A program made the position numbers and the translations under genes. This document shows positions 9,526 to 18,618 of a stretch of 64,000 nt of DNA, in pieces. This stretch comes from Austwickia sp. (lineage in GTDB: Bacteria; Actinomycetota; Actinomycetes; Actinomycetales; Dermatophilaceae), in contig CP064985.1 in assembly GCA_016699675.1 (NCBI GenBank), positions 3,968,001-4,032,000 on the forward strand, written 5' to 3'. The notes below the pieces were generated by a model, which worked only from the letters and a program-made list of their open reading frames with translations, did no database searches and was not told the origin of the DNA. Position 1 is the first letter of the stretch, and the number at the start of each line of letters is the position of its first letter.

Positions 9526-9729
9526 GTGCTGCGCAACAACGTCCGTGAACTCCGCACCGCGGCCGGACTGAGCCAGGGCGCGCTCGGCGAGGCCCTCGGG
9601 GTGTCGCGACAGACGGTCAACGCCATCGAGACGGGCAAGTACGACCCGTCCCTGCCCCTCGCGCTCCGCCTCGCCCGCCACTTCGCGCAGCCGGTGGAAT
9701 CGATCTTCTTCGACGATGCCGGCGAGTAA
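9526..9729 (+). CDS. XRE family transcriptional regulator (short, YozG-like)
   Basis: A 67-residue protein almost entirely made of one Cro/C1-type helix-turn-helix: NNVRELRTAAGLSQGALGEA, then GVSRQTVNAIETGKYDPSLP and LALRLARHFAQPVESIFF. This is the compact class ending in the VExIFF motif. GTG 9526 is the start, 10 bp after the membrane protein stop. It probably binds the tandem palindromes at 9075-9109 and controls its own operon; this is inferred from position. Confidence 0.9.
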   Translation: MLRNNVRELRTAAGLSQGALGEALGVSRQTVNAIETGKYDPSLPLALRLARHFAQPVESIFFDDAGE

Positions 9730-9858
9730 TCCCGAGTGAGCACGGGGGCGACGCTGCGCGCGGCAGCGAAACACTCGCCGCCGTGCCGGACAGGTACAGG
9801 GTGTGAACCGACCAGAGCAGCCGACCACGTCGCGCGTTCCTGATTCGCCTCGGTCACG

Positions 9859-10014
9859 GTGCGCGCCGACGACCGCGACACCACGGCCGCGGTAGAGAAC
9901 GGGCGCTTCTATGCCGAATGGCCCGCGCGACCGGAGGGTGACGGTTCGCACCCGACGTACGACCTCACCCTCCGCGACGGCACCGTCCTGCGGGACGTGA
10001 AGCCGGTGAGCTAA
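9859..10014 (+). pseudogene. Short C-terminal remnant of a hypothetical protein
   Basis: A 51-codon frame from GTG 9859 reads VRADDRDTTAAVENGRFYAE, then WPARPEGDGSHPTYDLTL and RDGTVLRDVKPVS. It looks like the last part of a longer actinobacterial protein that ends in a beta-rich repeat, with no N-terminal part in the sequence before it. No clear ribosome site is visible. Apart from this, nothing is seen in the 300 bases between the XRE gene and coaE. Confidence 0.3.
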
Positions 10015-10035
10015 CCCACCCGCCCGGCGCAGGGG

Positions 10036-11229
10036 TCAGGCGCGCCAGCCGGACTTCTGCGCCCACGCGGTGATGCGCGGCCAGACCTCCTCGAACCAGG
10101 GCTCCTTCGCGGTGGCGTAGGCGCGGGTGTCCTCGGCGGACTCGGCGAGGCGACGCTTCACCTCGACGTACTCCGCCGCAGCATCCGGATTCGCGCGCAG
10201 CCAGTCCCGGAACAGCAGCGCCGACTGCCAGCCCGCGCTGTCCGCCTCCCGGACGTGGATGTGCACGACCCGGCCCGGGTCGCACGAGACGTGGTAGCGC
10301 TTCACCCACAGCTCGGGGTCGAGCAGCTCGCCGGTCGGGTGGTCCATTCGGACGTCCTCGAGCCGGGGGAAGCCGAGCTGACCGAGCACGGCCACGAACT
10401 CGGGGTCGTCGGCGTCCTTGAGGTCCGACACCCCGATCTGCAGGTCGATGACGTCCTTGCCGGGCATGCCCGGGACGGCCGTCGAGCCGACGTGCTCGAT
10501 CTCGGGCGCCCGCTGGCCGAGGGCGCGGCTGAGCCGCTGGATGAGGCGGTCCGCCTGGCGGGGCCAGTCCTCGTCGTACGGCGCCGCGACCCCCAGCGCG
10601 CGCCACGTCGAGCGGCGCTGCGCCCGCAGGTTGTCGTCGAACGGCAGCAAGCGGTCGTCCCACAGCTCGTCGACCGCGGCGCGCAGCTGGTCCTCGGTCC
10701 CGTCGTTGCAGATCAGGACGTCGGCCGCGGCCGCCCGCTGGGCATCGGTCGCCTGGTGCGACATGCGCGCCCGCGCGTCGGCCTCCGACATGCCGCGCCG
10801 CTGCACGAGCCGCTCCAGGCGCACCTCGGGGTGAGCGTCCACGACCACCACGAGGTGGTAGTCGGCGCCGAGCTTGTTCTCGACGAGCAGCGGGACGTCG
10901 TACACCACGATCCGCTCCGGCCCGGCCTGGTCGAGCAGGTCGGCACACCGGGCGGCCACCAGCGGGTGCGTGATCGCCTCGAGGTCGGCGCGGGCCTTCT
11001 CGTCGCCGAAGACGATCGAGGCCATCTCGCGCCGATCGAGCGCGCCGTCCGGCCCGACGATCTTGTCGCCGAACCGTTCCCGCACGCGGGCCAGCCCGTC
11101 GGTGCCGGGGGCGACCACTTCGCGCGCCAACGCGTCGGCATCCACGACCACCGCTCCGCGCTCGGCCAACAGCTTGGCGACCGTGGACTTCCCCGACCCG
11201 ATTCCTCCCGTGAGGCCTACCCGCAACAT
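10036..11229 (-). CDS. coaE: Dephospho-CoA kinase fused to a GrpB/UPF0157 domain
   Basis: A 397-residue two-domain protein. Residues 1-200 are dephospho-CoA kinase, the last step of coenzyme A synthesis: P-loop GGIGSGKS at 8-15, DADALAREVV near 31 and THPLVAA near 87. From about residue 205 to the end is a GrpB-type nucleotidyltransferase-like domain with YDEDWPRQADRLIQRL, IEHVGSTAVPGMPGKDVIDL and KEPWFEEVW. This fusion is known in actinobacteria such as mycobacteria, where the second domain is thought to help folding of the first. Intact. Confidence 0.93.
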   Translation of the reverse strand: MLRVGLTGGIGSGKSTVAKLLAERGAVVVDADALAREVVAPGTDGLARVRERFGDKIVGPDGALDRREMASIVFGDEKARADLEAITHPLVAARCADLLDQAGPERIVVYDVPLLVENKLGADYHLVVVVDAHPEVRLERLVQRRGMSEADARARMSHQATDAQRAAAADVLICNDGTEDQLRAAVDELWDDRLLPFDDNLRAQRRSTWRALGVAAPYDEDWPRQADRLIQRLSRALGQRAPEIEHVGSTAVPGMPGKDVIDLQIGVSDLKDADDPEFVAVLGQLGFPRLEDVRMDHPTGELLDPELWVKRYHVSCDPGRVVHIHVREADSAGWQSALLFRDWLRANPDAAAEYVEVKRRLAESAEDTRAYATAKEPWFEEVWPRITAWAQKSGWRA

Positions 11230-11382
11230 GACCTCACTGTAGGTCCGAAGCCACCGACGGGACAGGCTTTGGCGTTGCCTCTCCTGGCGGGTCGGGACAG
11301 GGATGCGAACAACAGGCAGCGGCGCGGCGAGCAGGCCCGCGCGCCGACCCGGCGCCGGCCATGTGGCGCAGGGTCGGTCGGG

Positions 11383-12303
11383 TCAGTGCGCGAGTCCCCC
11401 AGGCAGCAACCGTTCGGGGTAATTTGTCACGATTCCGTCCACACCCGCGCGCAGGAGCCGGACGTGATCCCGGGGCGCGTCGACGGTCCACGGGTTGACC
11501 GCCAGGCCGAGCGCGTGGGCCCGGTCGACGAACGCCCGATCCACCACGAGCTCCCCGCGTTCGTCGCACCAGCGGGGGGCGACGGCGTCGACGCCGAGAC
11601 GGTACGCCGCGAGGGCCAGGTCGCCGCCGCACTCGGCGTACGTCCGCTCCCCCACGAACGGGCTGCCCGGCACCCAGGTCTCCCCGTGCGAGGCCAGGGC
11701 CGAGCGCGGCAGGTCCGGCGCCAGGCGGGCGGCGAGCCGCAGCAGCGCCCAGTCGAAGCTGTGCACGATCGCGCGCTCCCGGACGCCCCCGGCATCAATC
11801 GCCGCGAGCACCGCCGCCAGGATCCGTTCGCGCCGCGCCACCTGCGCCGGGTCCCGCGCGTCGAGCTTGATCTCGACCGTGAACCACATGTCCGGGGCCG
11901 TCGCCGAGAGCCGCCGGAACAGGTCGACCAGCCGGAGCATCCCCACGCCGCGGACGGGCCGTTGCGTCGGCAACGCCGGCTGCGTCACCTCGCCCACCTC
12001 GACGGTGCCGAGCTCGGCGTACGTCAGCTCGTCCAGCCGGCGGCCGTAGAGCCGCGGATCCCGGCAGCGCGCCTCGTGCGGGACCAGGATCAGGTCGTGC
12101 CAACAGACCGGTACGCCGTCCGCGGTGACCCGCACGTCGAGCTCGACGTTGCGCGCCCCCAGCTCGGCGGCCCGCTCGAACGCGGGCCAGGTGTTGCCGA
12201 CGAAGTGCCCCTGGGCACCGGCGTGCGCCTGAACATCGAGCACGCCGGTGCCCCAGGGACCGCGACCGGTCGTCGATCCGATCGCGCCGGGGGACCCCGT
12301 CAC
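11383..12303 (-). CDS. Glycerophosphodiester phosphodiesterase
   Basis: A 306-residue GDPD-family enzyme that hydrolyses glycerophosphodiesters to sn-glycerol-3-phosphate and an alcohol. The N-terminal motif AHAGAQGHFVGNTWPAF replaces the usual HRG, and the metal and acid residues ARNVELDVRVTADGVPVCWH follow. Later come FTVEIKLDAR and the closing DGIVTNYPERLL. The GTG at 12303 overlaps the stop of the solute-binding protein gene (GTGA); an internal GTG 19 codons later is possible. Sharing the operon with a UgpB-like importer argues for scavenging of phospholipid head groups. No signal peptide is seen, so hydrolysis is probably cytoplasmic. Confidence 0.88.
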   Translation of the reverse strand: MTGSPGAIGSTTGRGPWGTGVLDVQAHAGAQGHFVGNTWPAFERAAELGARNVELDVRVTADGVPVCWHDLILVPHEARCRDPRLYGRRLDELTYAELGTVEVGEVTQPALPTQRPVRGVGMLRLVDLFRRLSATAPDMWFTVEIKLDARDPAQVARRERILAAVLAAIDAGGVRERAIVHSFDWALLRLAARLAPDLPRSALASHGETWVPGSPFVGERTYAECGGDLALAAYRLGVDAVAPRWCDERGELVVDRAFVDRAHALGLAVNPWTVDAPRDHVRLLRAGVDGIVTNYPERLLPGGLAH

Positions 12304-13625
12304 AGCCTGGGCTTGATGTCGCGGTCGATCACGGTCTGCGTCTCCTTCTGCAGGGCCTCGAAGACGGCCTTGACGTCGCCGCCCTGGGCGATCTGGTCGA
12401 GGGCCTTGCCGACGCGCATGCCGCCGCCGGGCACGAACACCCGGGCGTTGTCCTGGGACTTCGTCCGGGGCAGCTGCTCGATCGCGGTCTTGGCGTTGGG
12501 GTTCTTCGCCATGAAGTCCTTCTCGGCCGCCAGCTCGAGTGCCGACTTCCGCACCGGCATGTAACCGGTGGCCTGGGTGAAGGTCACGGTGTTCTCGGGG
12601 TTGGTGAGGAACTCCACGAACTTGATGGCGGCGGCCTTGCGCTCGGACGAGATCTTGGCGGGAATGCCGATGCCGGCGCCACCGGTCGGGCATCCCTTCA
12701 CCCCGTCGGGGCTGGGCAGGAAGGCCGTGCCGAACGCGAACTTCGCGTTCTTCGCGATGCCGCCGAGCGCACCCGTGGACTCCAGCAAGCAGGCGGCGGT
12801 GCCCGCGCTGAAGTCGGAGGACGGTTGCTTGGCCGCCCGTGCCCACTTCTGGGCGAACATCTTCTTCAGGAATTCACCCGCGGCGATCGTCTTGGCATCG
12901 GTGAATTTCAGATCCCAGCCATCCGAATAGGCTCCACCCATCGACCAGGCCATCCCCTGGAAATACCAGTCCAGGTAGTTGGAGCCGTCGGCGAGCACGA
13001 TGGAGGACTTGTCCGCCCCGGCGGCCTGCGCCAGCTTCGGCGCCCATTCGGCGAACTCGTCCCAGGTCTTCGGCCCGCGGTCCGGCAGGCCGGCCTTGGC
13101 CCACATCTCCTTGTGGTAATAGAACAGCGGCGTCGAGCGGGCGAACGGCAGCGCGTAATGCTTGTCGCCATTCTTGTAGTCGCTATACAGCGAGTCGACG
13201 TAGTCGCCGCTGCTCAGCTTCGCCGCGGAGAGCAGGTCATCGACCGGCTCCAGCTGCTTGTTCAGGGCGAAGTTGAACCAGGTGACATCGGAAAGCACCA
13301 CGGCGTCCGGCAGCTGCCCACCGGCAAGGGCGCCGTTGAGCTTCTGGGCGACCTCTTCGTAGTTCTTGCCGGCGTCGACCAGCTTGACGGTGAGGCCGGG
13401 ATTGGCGTCCTGGAACTTCTTGATCAGGGCGGTCTCGACCTCCTTGCTGTTGCCCGGGTGGTTGCTCCAGAACTCCAGCGAGGTGACGCTGCCGCCCCCG
13501 GTCCCGGTCCCGGTCCCACTGCCCCCGCCCGTGCCACCCCCGGTGCCGGCACAGGCGGTGAGCCCCGCCCCCGCCGCGGCGAGTCCGGCCAATCCGAGGA
13601 ATCCTCGACGACTTACTTCAGTCAC
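12300..13625 (-). CDS. Extracellular solute-binding lipoprotein, family 1 (UgpB-like)
   Basis: A 441-residue binding protein. The N-terminus SRRGFLGLAGLAAAGAGLTA is a twin-arginine-like lipoprotein signal with lipobox LTAC, followed by a Gly/Thr-rich linker and the mature start VTSLEFWSNHPGNSKEVET. The sequence FARSTPLFYYHKEMWAKAGL is typical of glycerol-3-phosphate/oligosaccharide binding proteins. It is the fourth gene of a five-gene ABC operon. The glycerol-3-phosphate assignment rests on the overall pattern and on the GDPD gene that overlaps it; a sugar substrate cannot be excluded. Confidence 0.85.
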   Translation of the reverse strand: MTEVSRRGFLGLAGLAAAGAGLTACAGTGGGTGGGSGTGTGTGGGSVTSLEFWSNHPGNSKEVETALIKKFQDANPGLTVKLVDAGKNYEEVAQKLNGALAGGQLPDAVVLSDVTWFNFALNKQLEPVDDLLSAAKLSSGDYVDSLYSDYKNGDKHYALPFARSTPLFYYHKEMWAKAGLPDRGPKTWDEFAEWAPKLAQAAGADKSSIVLADGSNYLDWYFQGMAWSMGGAYSDGWDLKFTDAKTIAAGEFLKKMFAQKWARAAKQPSSDFSAGTAACLLESTGALGGIAKNAKFAFGTAFLPSPDGVKGCPTGGAGIGIPAKISSERKAAAIKFVEFLTNPENTVTFTQATGYMPVRKSALELAAEKDFMAKNPNAKTAIEQLPRTKSQDNARVFVPGGGMRVGKALDQIAQGGDVKAVFEALQKETQTVIDRDIKPRL

Positions 13626-13704
13626 GGCACTTTCCCTTTCATTCGGTGCGATCTGCTGGCTCGGACCGGGCGGCCCGGCGCGACGGTCGGCGTGGTCCGC
13701 TCGC

Positions 13705-14841
13705 TCATCCGCGGCGGTGAATGCTGGCGCCGGTGTCGGCGTCGAAGAAATACAGCTCGTTCTCGCGCGGCGCCACGGCCAGGCGCTCGCCGGCGGCCGG
13801 CTTGACGCGCTTGTCCACCTTGACCGCGATCCGGGGGACCTCGACGACCTCCCCGTCGGTGCTGTCCGTGGGGCTGCCGTAGACGAAGGACTCCGAGCCC
13901 AGGGCCTCGACCAGCTGAACGTCGAGTGTCAGCGCACCCGGCGTACCGGCGGAGACCACCTCCCAGCCCTCCGGCCGGACGCCGACCTGCACCCGTCGCC
14001 CCCCGTCCCGGCCCGGCCCCTGCGGATCGCCCAGGTGCGCCACGACGTCCGTCGGCAGCGGCACGGCCAGGCCGTGCACGTTCGCCGCGTCACCCTGCAC
14101 CGGCGCGGTGATGAGCGTGATCGCCGGCGACCCGATGAAGGCGGCGACGAAAGCGTTGACCGGCTGCTCGTAGAGCTCCTCAGGGGTGGCCACCTGCTGC
14201 AGCCGACCGTCGAGCAGCACGGCCACCCGGTCCCCCATGGTCATGGCCTCGACCTGATCGTGGGTGACGTAGACGGTCGTGACCCCCAGGCGCCGCTGCA
14301 GGGCGGCGATCTGGCTGCGCGTGGAGACGCGCAGCTTGGCGTCGAGGTTGGACAGCGGCTCGTCCATGCAGAACACCTTGGGGCTGCGCACGATCGCCCG
14401 ACCCATGGCGACGCGCTGCCGCTGGCCGCCGGAGAGCTTGGCGGGCTTGCGGTCCAGCAGCTCCTCGAGCTGCAGGATCCGGGCCGCCTCCGCGACCCGT
14501 TGCGCCGTGTCCGCCTTGCCCACGCCCGCGTTGCGCAGCGCGAACCCCATGTTGTCCCGGACCGTCATGTTCGGGTAGAGCGCGTAGCTCTGGAAGACCA
14601 TCGCCACGTCCCGGTCCCGGGACCGCACCCCGGCCATGTCGTGCCCGTCGATGAAGACGTGGCCCTCGTCAACCGGCTCGAGGCCGGCCAGCATCCGCAG
14701 ACTGGTGGACTTCCCGCACCCGGACGGCCCGACCAGGACGAGGAACTCGCCGTCGGCGATGTCCAGGTCGAGGTGGTCGACGGCCGGGGCCGAGGACGCG
14801 TCGTACCTGCGGGTCGCGCCGGCGAAGGTCACGGTGGCCAT
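13705..14841 (-). CDS. ugpC: ABC transporter ATP-binding protein, UgpC/MalK type
   Basis: A 378-residue ATPase of the carbohydrate/glycerol-3-phosphate class. Walker A GPSGCGKST is at 38-46, the Q-loop in VFQSYALYPNMTV, the signature LSGGQRQRVAMGRAIV, Walker B VFCMDEPLSNLD and switch His in TVYVTHD. After about residue 235 comes the regulatory OB-type domain characteristic of MalK/UgpC (GSPAITLITAPV, VGVRPEGWEV, ending ENELYFFDADTG). It sits between the second permease and the binding-protein gene. Intact. Confidence 0.93.
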   Translation of the reverse strand: MATVTFAGATRRYDASSAPAVDHLDLDIADGEFLVLVGPSGCGKSTSLRMLAGLEPVDEGHVFIDGHDMAGVRSRDRDVAMVFQSYALYPNMTVRDNMGFALRNAGVGKADTAQRVAEAARILQLEELLDRKPAKLSGGQRQRVAMGRAIVRSPKVFCMDEPLSNLDAKLRVSTRSQIAALQRRLGVTTVYVTHDQVEAMTMGDRVAVLLDGRLQQVATPEELYEQPVNAFVAAFIGSPAITLITAPVQGDAANVHGLAVPLPTDVVAHLGDPQGPGRDGGRRVQVGVRPEGWEVVSAGTPGALTLDVQLVEALGSESFVYGSPTDSTDGEVVEVPRIAVKVDKRVKPAAGERLAVAPRENELYFFDADTGASIHRRG

Positions 14842-14880
14842 CGGGGAGATTCTCCTTCGTTCGTACGTCGGGGGCGGGCG

Positions 14881-15735
14881 TCAGCCCTTGACGGCGCCGC
14901 TGGTCAGCCCCTTGATCATGTACCGCTGCAGCAGCAGGAAAAGGATCAGGACGGGCACCATGACGATGATGGTCCCCGCCATGACGGGCCCCCAGTTGGT
15001 GACGCCGTCGTTGTTCTGCAGGAAGGTCAGACCCACCGGCAGAGGCGCCGTCTTTTCGTCATCGGACATCAGGTAAGGCCACAGGTATTCGTTCCATTCG
15101 TTGACCACGGTGATGAGGGCGAAGGCAACGAGGGTGGGCCAGGACAGCGGCAAGACGACCCGCAGCAACAACTTGATCGGGCCCGCGCCGTCCATCCGGG
15201 CCGCCTCGATGATCTCGGTCGGCAGCGAAAGGAAGTGGTTGCGCATGAGGAACGTGCCGAAGGCGGTGCCGGCCAACGGCAGGATGATGCCCTGGAAGGT
15301 ATTGCGCCAGCCGAGCTGCGCCACCAGCGCGTAGTTGGAGATCAGGGTGATCTGGGTGGGCACCATGAGCGTCGCGATGACGACGAGGAACACGAGGTTT
15401 CGTCCCGGGAATCGCAACAACGCCAACGCATAGGCGCTGACCACCCCGAGCAGGATCTTCACGCTCGACAAGATGATCGTGATGATCGCCGAATTGCGCA
15501 GGTACGTCGCGAACGGGAGGTCCCCGAAGACGACCCGGTAGTTCTCGGTGATGGCGGGGTCGGGCCAATACATCGCGGGTGTGACGTAGATGTCCTGGCG
15601 TTGCTTGATCGACGTGACGACGATCCAGAACAGCGGGACGCCGATGACGAGCACGGCCGCGACCATCGCGGCATAGCCGAGCACCTTGGTGATGACCGGC
15701 TTCTCGTTGGGGTCCCGGGTCGCGGCCCTGCTCAT
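14881..15735 (-). CDS. ABC transporter permease, UgpE/MalG type
   Basis: A 284-residue membrane protein with six hydrophobic segments. The coupling loop EIIEAARMDGAGPIKLLLRV has the EAA motif of the MalG class. The last segment is followed by RYMIKGLTSGAVKG, the usual C-terminus of this family. ATG 15735 overlaps the stop of the first permease gene (ATGA), indicating coupled translation of the two membrane subunits. Length is normal. Confidence 0.92.
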   Translation of the reverse strand: MSRAATRDPNEKPVITKVLGYAAMVAAVLVIGVPLFWIVVTSIKQRQDIYVTPAMYWPDPAITENYRVVFGDLPFATYLRNSAIITIILSSVKILLGVVSAYALALLRFPGRNLVFLVVIATLMVPTQITLISNYALVAQLGWRNTFQGIILPLAGTAFGTFLMRNHFLSLPTEIIEAARMDGAGPIKLLLRVVLPLSWPTLVAFALITVVNEWNEYLWPYLMSDDEKTAPLPVGLTFLQNNDGVTNWGPVMAGTIIVMVPVLILFLLLQRYMIKGLTSGAVKG

Positions 15736-16736
15736 GCCTGCTGCCCCCGATCCATGATGCGGACCTGGACGACGGTGAGCACGAGGAGGCAGACGAACAG
15801 GATCGTCGCGACCGTGGCGCCGTAGCCGGCCCGGGAGTTGACGAAGGTCTCCTGGTAGACCTGGTACACCAGCGTGGTGGTGCCGATCCCCACGGGGCCG
15901 CCTCGGGTCATCACGTTGATGATGTCGAAGACCTGCACCGAGTTGAGCAGGACCGTGATCGACAGGAAGAACGTCGTGGGCCGCAGCTGCGGCAGGAGCA
16001 CCTTGCGGAAGTGGGTCCAGCCGCTCGCGCCGTCGATCTCGGCCGCCTCGTCCAGGTCGGCGCGCCGACCCTGCAGCGCGGCGAGGTAGATGACGAAGCT
16101 GTAGCCCATGTTCTTCCAGATGTAGGTCAGCGTGACCATGAACAGTGCCCACCCCTGCTGCTGGTAGAAGTCGGGGGCGGCCACCCCCACCCGCGCCAGC
16201 AGGTCTTTGATGAGCCCGAACTGCGGGTCGAAGACGAACTGGAAGGCCACCCCGATCGCGGCGCCGGAGATGACGAAGGGCGCGAACATGAAGGACCGCA
16301 CGAGGTTGCGGCCGCGCAGCTTCTGGTCGAGCAGGAGCGCGAGCCCCAGCCCCAGCAACATCGAGCCGGCCACCGAGCACACCGTGAAGATCACCGTGTT
16401 GCTCACGATGGTGCGGGTCGCCTCGGCGGTGAACCACTCTCGATAGTTGTCCAGCCCGATGAAGGTCGCGGTGGGGCTCGAGATGTTCCAGTTCATGAAC
16501 GACAGTCGGATGTTGTCGATCAGCGGCCGGTAGACGAACAGCACGAGCAGGATCAGGTTGGGCAGCAGGATCGCGGCGGCGAACCCCCACTCCCGCACCT
16601 CCCGGCCCGCCCGGCGCGGCGGCGGCCCCACGGGCACGGGACGCTCGGCAGGCGAGGCCGGGCCGGGTCCGGCCGGGCCGGCGGGTGCGGCTGGTCCGGC
16701 GCCGCTCGGCGTCAGGGGCTGTGCGGAGGTGCTCAC
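15732..16736 (-). CDS. ABC transporter permease, UgpA/MalF type
   Basis: A 334-residue permease and the first gene of the operon. A long Pro/Gly/Ala-rich cytoplasmic start (about 45 residues) precedes six hydrophobic segments. FIGLDNYREWF is the usual periplasmic motif of the class, and DLDEAAEIDGASGWTHFRKV is the EAA coupling loop. The gene lies 153 bp downstream of rpsA on the same strand, with a hairpin between, so it probably has its own promoter. Confidence 0.92.
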   Translation of the reverse strand: MSTSAQPLTPSGAGPAAPAGPAGPGPASPAERPVPVGPPPRRAGREVREWGFAAAILLPNLILLVLFVYRPLIDNIRLSFMNWNISSPTATFIGLDNYREWFTAEATRTIVSNTVIFTVCSVAGSMLLGLGLALLLDQKLRGRNLVRSFMFAPFVISGAAIGVAFQFVFDPQFGLIKDLLARVGVAAPDFYQQQGWALFMVTLTYIWKNMGYSFVIYLAALQGRRADLDEAAEIDGASGWTHFRKVLLPQLRPTTFFLSITVLLNSVQVFDIINVMTRGGPVGIGTTTLVYQVYQETFVNSRAGYGATVATILFVCLLVLTVVQVRIMDRGQQA

Positions 16737-16816
16737 GCCTGCTTTCTAGTGCGTCGAGGACCCACCTGACGAGCCAGTCGGTGAACGCCATGCGAACAAC
16801 ACGCCTCCGGCAACGC

Positions 16817-16853
16817 CGAAGACCCCGATCCACCAGGGGATTCGGGGCCTTCG
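16817..16853 (-). terminator. Hairpin, probable rpsA terminator
   Basis: Read on the minus strand, CGAAGGCCCCGAATCC and GGATCGGGGTCTTCG form a ~15-bp stem with one mismatch and one bulge around a short loop. It lies 37 bp after the rpsA stop and before the ugp-like operon. There is no T run, as is usual in high-GC actinobacteria. Confidence 0.6.
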
Positions 16854-16889
16854 GGCGGTTCGGGCGGCGACTGCCGTCCGGGCGTGTCG

Positions 16890-18353
16890 TCAGTTGCCGG
16901 TGAGCTTCTCCCGCAGCGCGGCCAGCGCCTCGTCGGAGGCGAGGGTGCCCTCGACGGGAGCCGCCGTGTCGCCGCCGCCGGAGGAGTACGACGTGGGGAC
17001 CGCGTCCCCGCTGCCGCCCGAGCCGGCCTCGGCGTCGGCCTTGACGGCCTCCTCGACCTGCGCCCGGTGGGCCTCCCAGCGGGCGTGCGCCTCGGCGTAC
17101 TGCTTCTCCCACTTCTCGCGAGCCGCCTCGTGGCCCTCGAGCCACTCGTTGGTCTCGGGGTCGAAGCCCTCGGGGTACTTGTAGTTGCCCTGCTCGTCGT
17201 ACTCCGCGGCCATGCCGTAGAGCGTCGGGTCGAACTCGGCCGTGGCGACCGCGGCGTCGTTGGCCTGCTTCAGGCTCAGCGAGATCCGGCGGCGCTCCAG
17301 GTCGATGTCGATGACCTTGACGAAGATGTCGGCACCGACGGTGACGACCTGCTCCGGCAGCTCCACGTGGCGCTCGGCCAACTCGGAGATGTGCACCAAG
17401 CCCTCGATGCCGTCGTCGACGCGCACGAACGCACCGAACGGCACGAGCTTGGTGACCTTGCCCGGCACGACCTGGCCGATGGCGTGGGTGCGGGCGAAGT
17501 GCTGCCACGGGTCTTCCTGGGTCGCCTTCAGCGACAGGGAGACGCGCTCGCGGTCCATGTCCACGTCGAGCACCTCGACGGTGACCTCCAGGCCGACCTC
17601 GACGACCTCGCTCGGGTGGTCGATGTGCTTCCAGGACAGCTCGGAGACGTGCACGAGACCGTCGACGCCGCCGAGGTCCACGAACGCACCGAAGTTAACG
17701 ATGCTGGAGACGACACCGGAGCGGACCTGGCCCTTCTGCAGCTCCTTGAGGAAGGTCGTGCGGACCTCGCTCTGGGTCTGCTCCAGCCAGGCGCGACGGG
17801 ACAGGACCACGTTGTTGCGGTTCTTGTCCAGCTCGATGATCTTGGCCTCGATCTCCTTGCCGACGTACGGCTGGAGGTCGCGGACGCGCCGCATCTCGAC
17901 CAGGGACGCCGGCAGGAAGCCGCGCAGGCCGATGTCGAGGATGAGGCCACCCTTGACGACCTCGATGACGGTGCCGGTGACGACCCCGTCCTCTTCCTTG
18001 ATCTTCTCGATCGTGCCCCAGGCGCGCTCGTATTGAGCCCGCTTCTTGCTCAGGATCAGCCGGCCTTCCTTGTCCTCCTTCTGGAGAACCAAGGCCTCGA
18101 CCTCGTCGCCGACGGAGACGACCTCGCCCGGATCGACATCGTGCTTGATGGAGAGTTCGCGGGAGGGGATGACGCCCTCCGTCTTGTAGCCAATGTCGAG
18201 CAGGACCTCGTCCCGATCGACCTTGACGATGACTCCCTCGACGATGTCGCCGTCGTTGAAGTGCTTGATGGTGGCGTCGATCGCGGCGAGCAGGTCCTCC
18301 TCAGAACCGACGTCGTTGATCGCGATCTGGGTAATAGCCGGGCTGGCAGTCAT
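16890..18353 (-). CDS. rpsA: 30S ribosomal protein S1
   Basis: A 487-residue protein with four S1 RNA-binding domains at roughly residues 36-105, 123-190, 208-277 and 293-362. Each shows the G-x-V ... G-x-F-V-x-L pattern (for example GKVTKLVPFGAFVRVDDGIEG). The four-domain form with a long acidic C-terminal tail is usual for actinobacteria. The fourth repeat is followed by RRRISLSLKQAND. The 265-bp gap to the divergent methyltransferase gene must hold its promoter, but no clear -35/-10 pair can be picked. Confidence 0.95.
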   Translation of the reverse strand: MTASPAITQIAINDVGSEEDLLAAIDATIKHFNDGDIVEGVIVKVDRDEVLLDIGYKTEGVIPSRELSIKHDVDPGEVVSVGDEVEALVLQKEDKEGRLILSKKRAQYERAWGTIEKIKEEDGVVTGTVIEVVKGGLILDIGLRGFLPASLVEMRRVRDLQPYVGKEIEAKIIELDKNRNNVVLSRRAWLEQTQSEVRTTFLKELQKGQVRSGVVSSIVNFGAFVDLGGVDGLVHVSELSWKHIDHPSEVVEVGLEVTVEVLDVDMDRERVSLSLKATQEDPWQHFARTHAIGQVVPGKVTKLVPFGAFVRVDDGIEGLVHISELAERHVELPEQVVTVGADIFVKVIDIDLERRRISLSLKQANDAAVATAEFDPTLYGMAAEYDEQGNYKYPEGFDPETNEWLEGHEAAREKWEKQYAEAHARWEAHRAQVEEAVKADAEAGSGGSGDAVPTSYSSGGGDTAAPVEGTLASDEALAALREKLTGN

Positions 18354-18618
18354 GTAGTGGGGGCTCCGATTGTGGACAGATGGTCAAGGGGCCGAGCATG
18401 GGCCCGGTCCCGGCGTACAGGGACATACACGGGTGGTGCGAACGAGCGGACAAACGAGTGCGGCCGGTCGGACCCGGGGACGGCTGCGCCGTTTTCCCGA
18501 CGATGTCCGCACGACCGCGAATGCGACACGCGCGCACGCGTATGCGCTCGTCTACCCTACCCGGCGGCTCGGCCGGGGGCAAAGTCGCCCGCAGCCGCCG
18601 ACGGGCCACACTAGCGAC

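Noticed and set aside
10255..12564. A 769-codon plus-strand frame across coaE, the GDPD gene and part of the binding-protein gene
   Set aside because: It spans several genes on the other strand and gives a composition typical of reverse-complement coding DNA.
13366..15825. An 819-codon plus-strand frame
   Set aside because: Antisense to the ATPase and permease genes of the ugp-like operon; rich in His/Asp/Arg with no fold.
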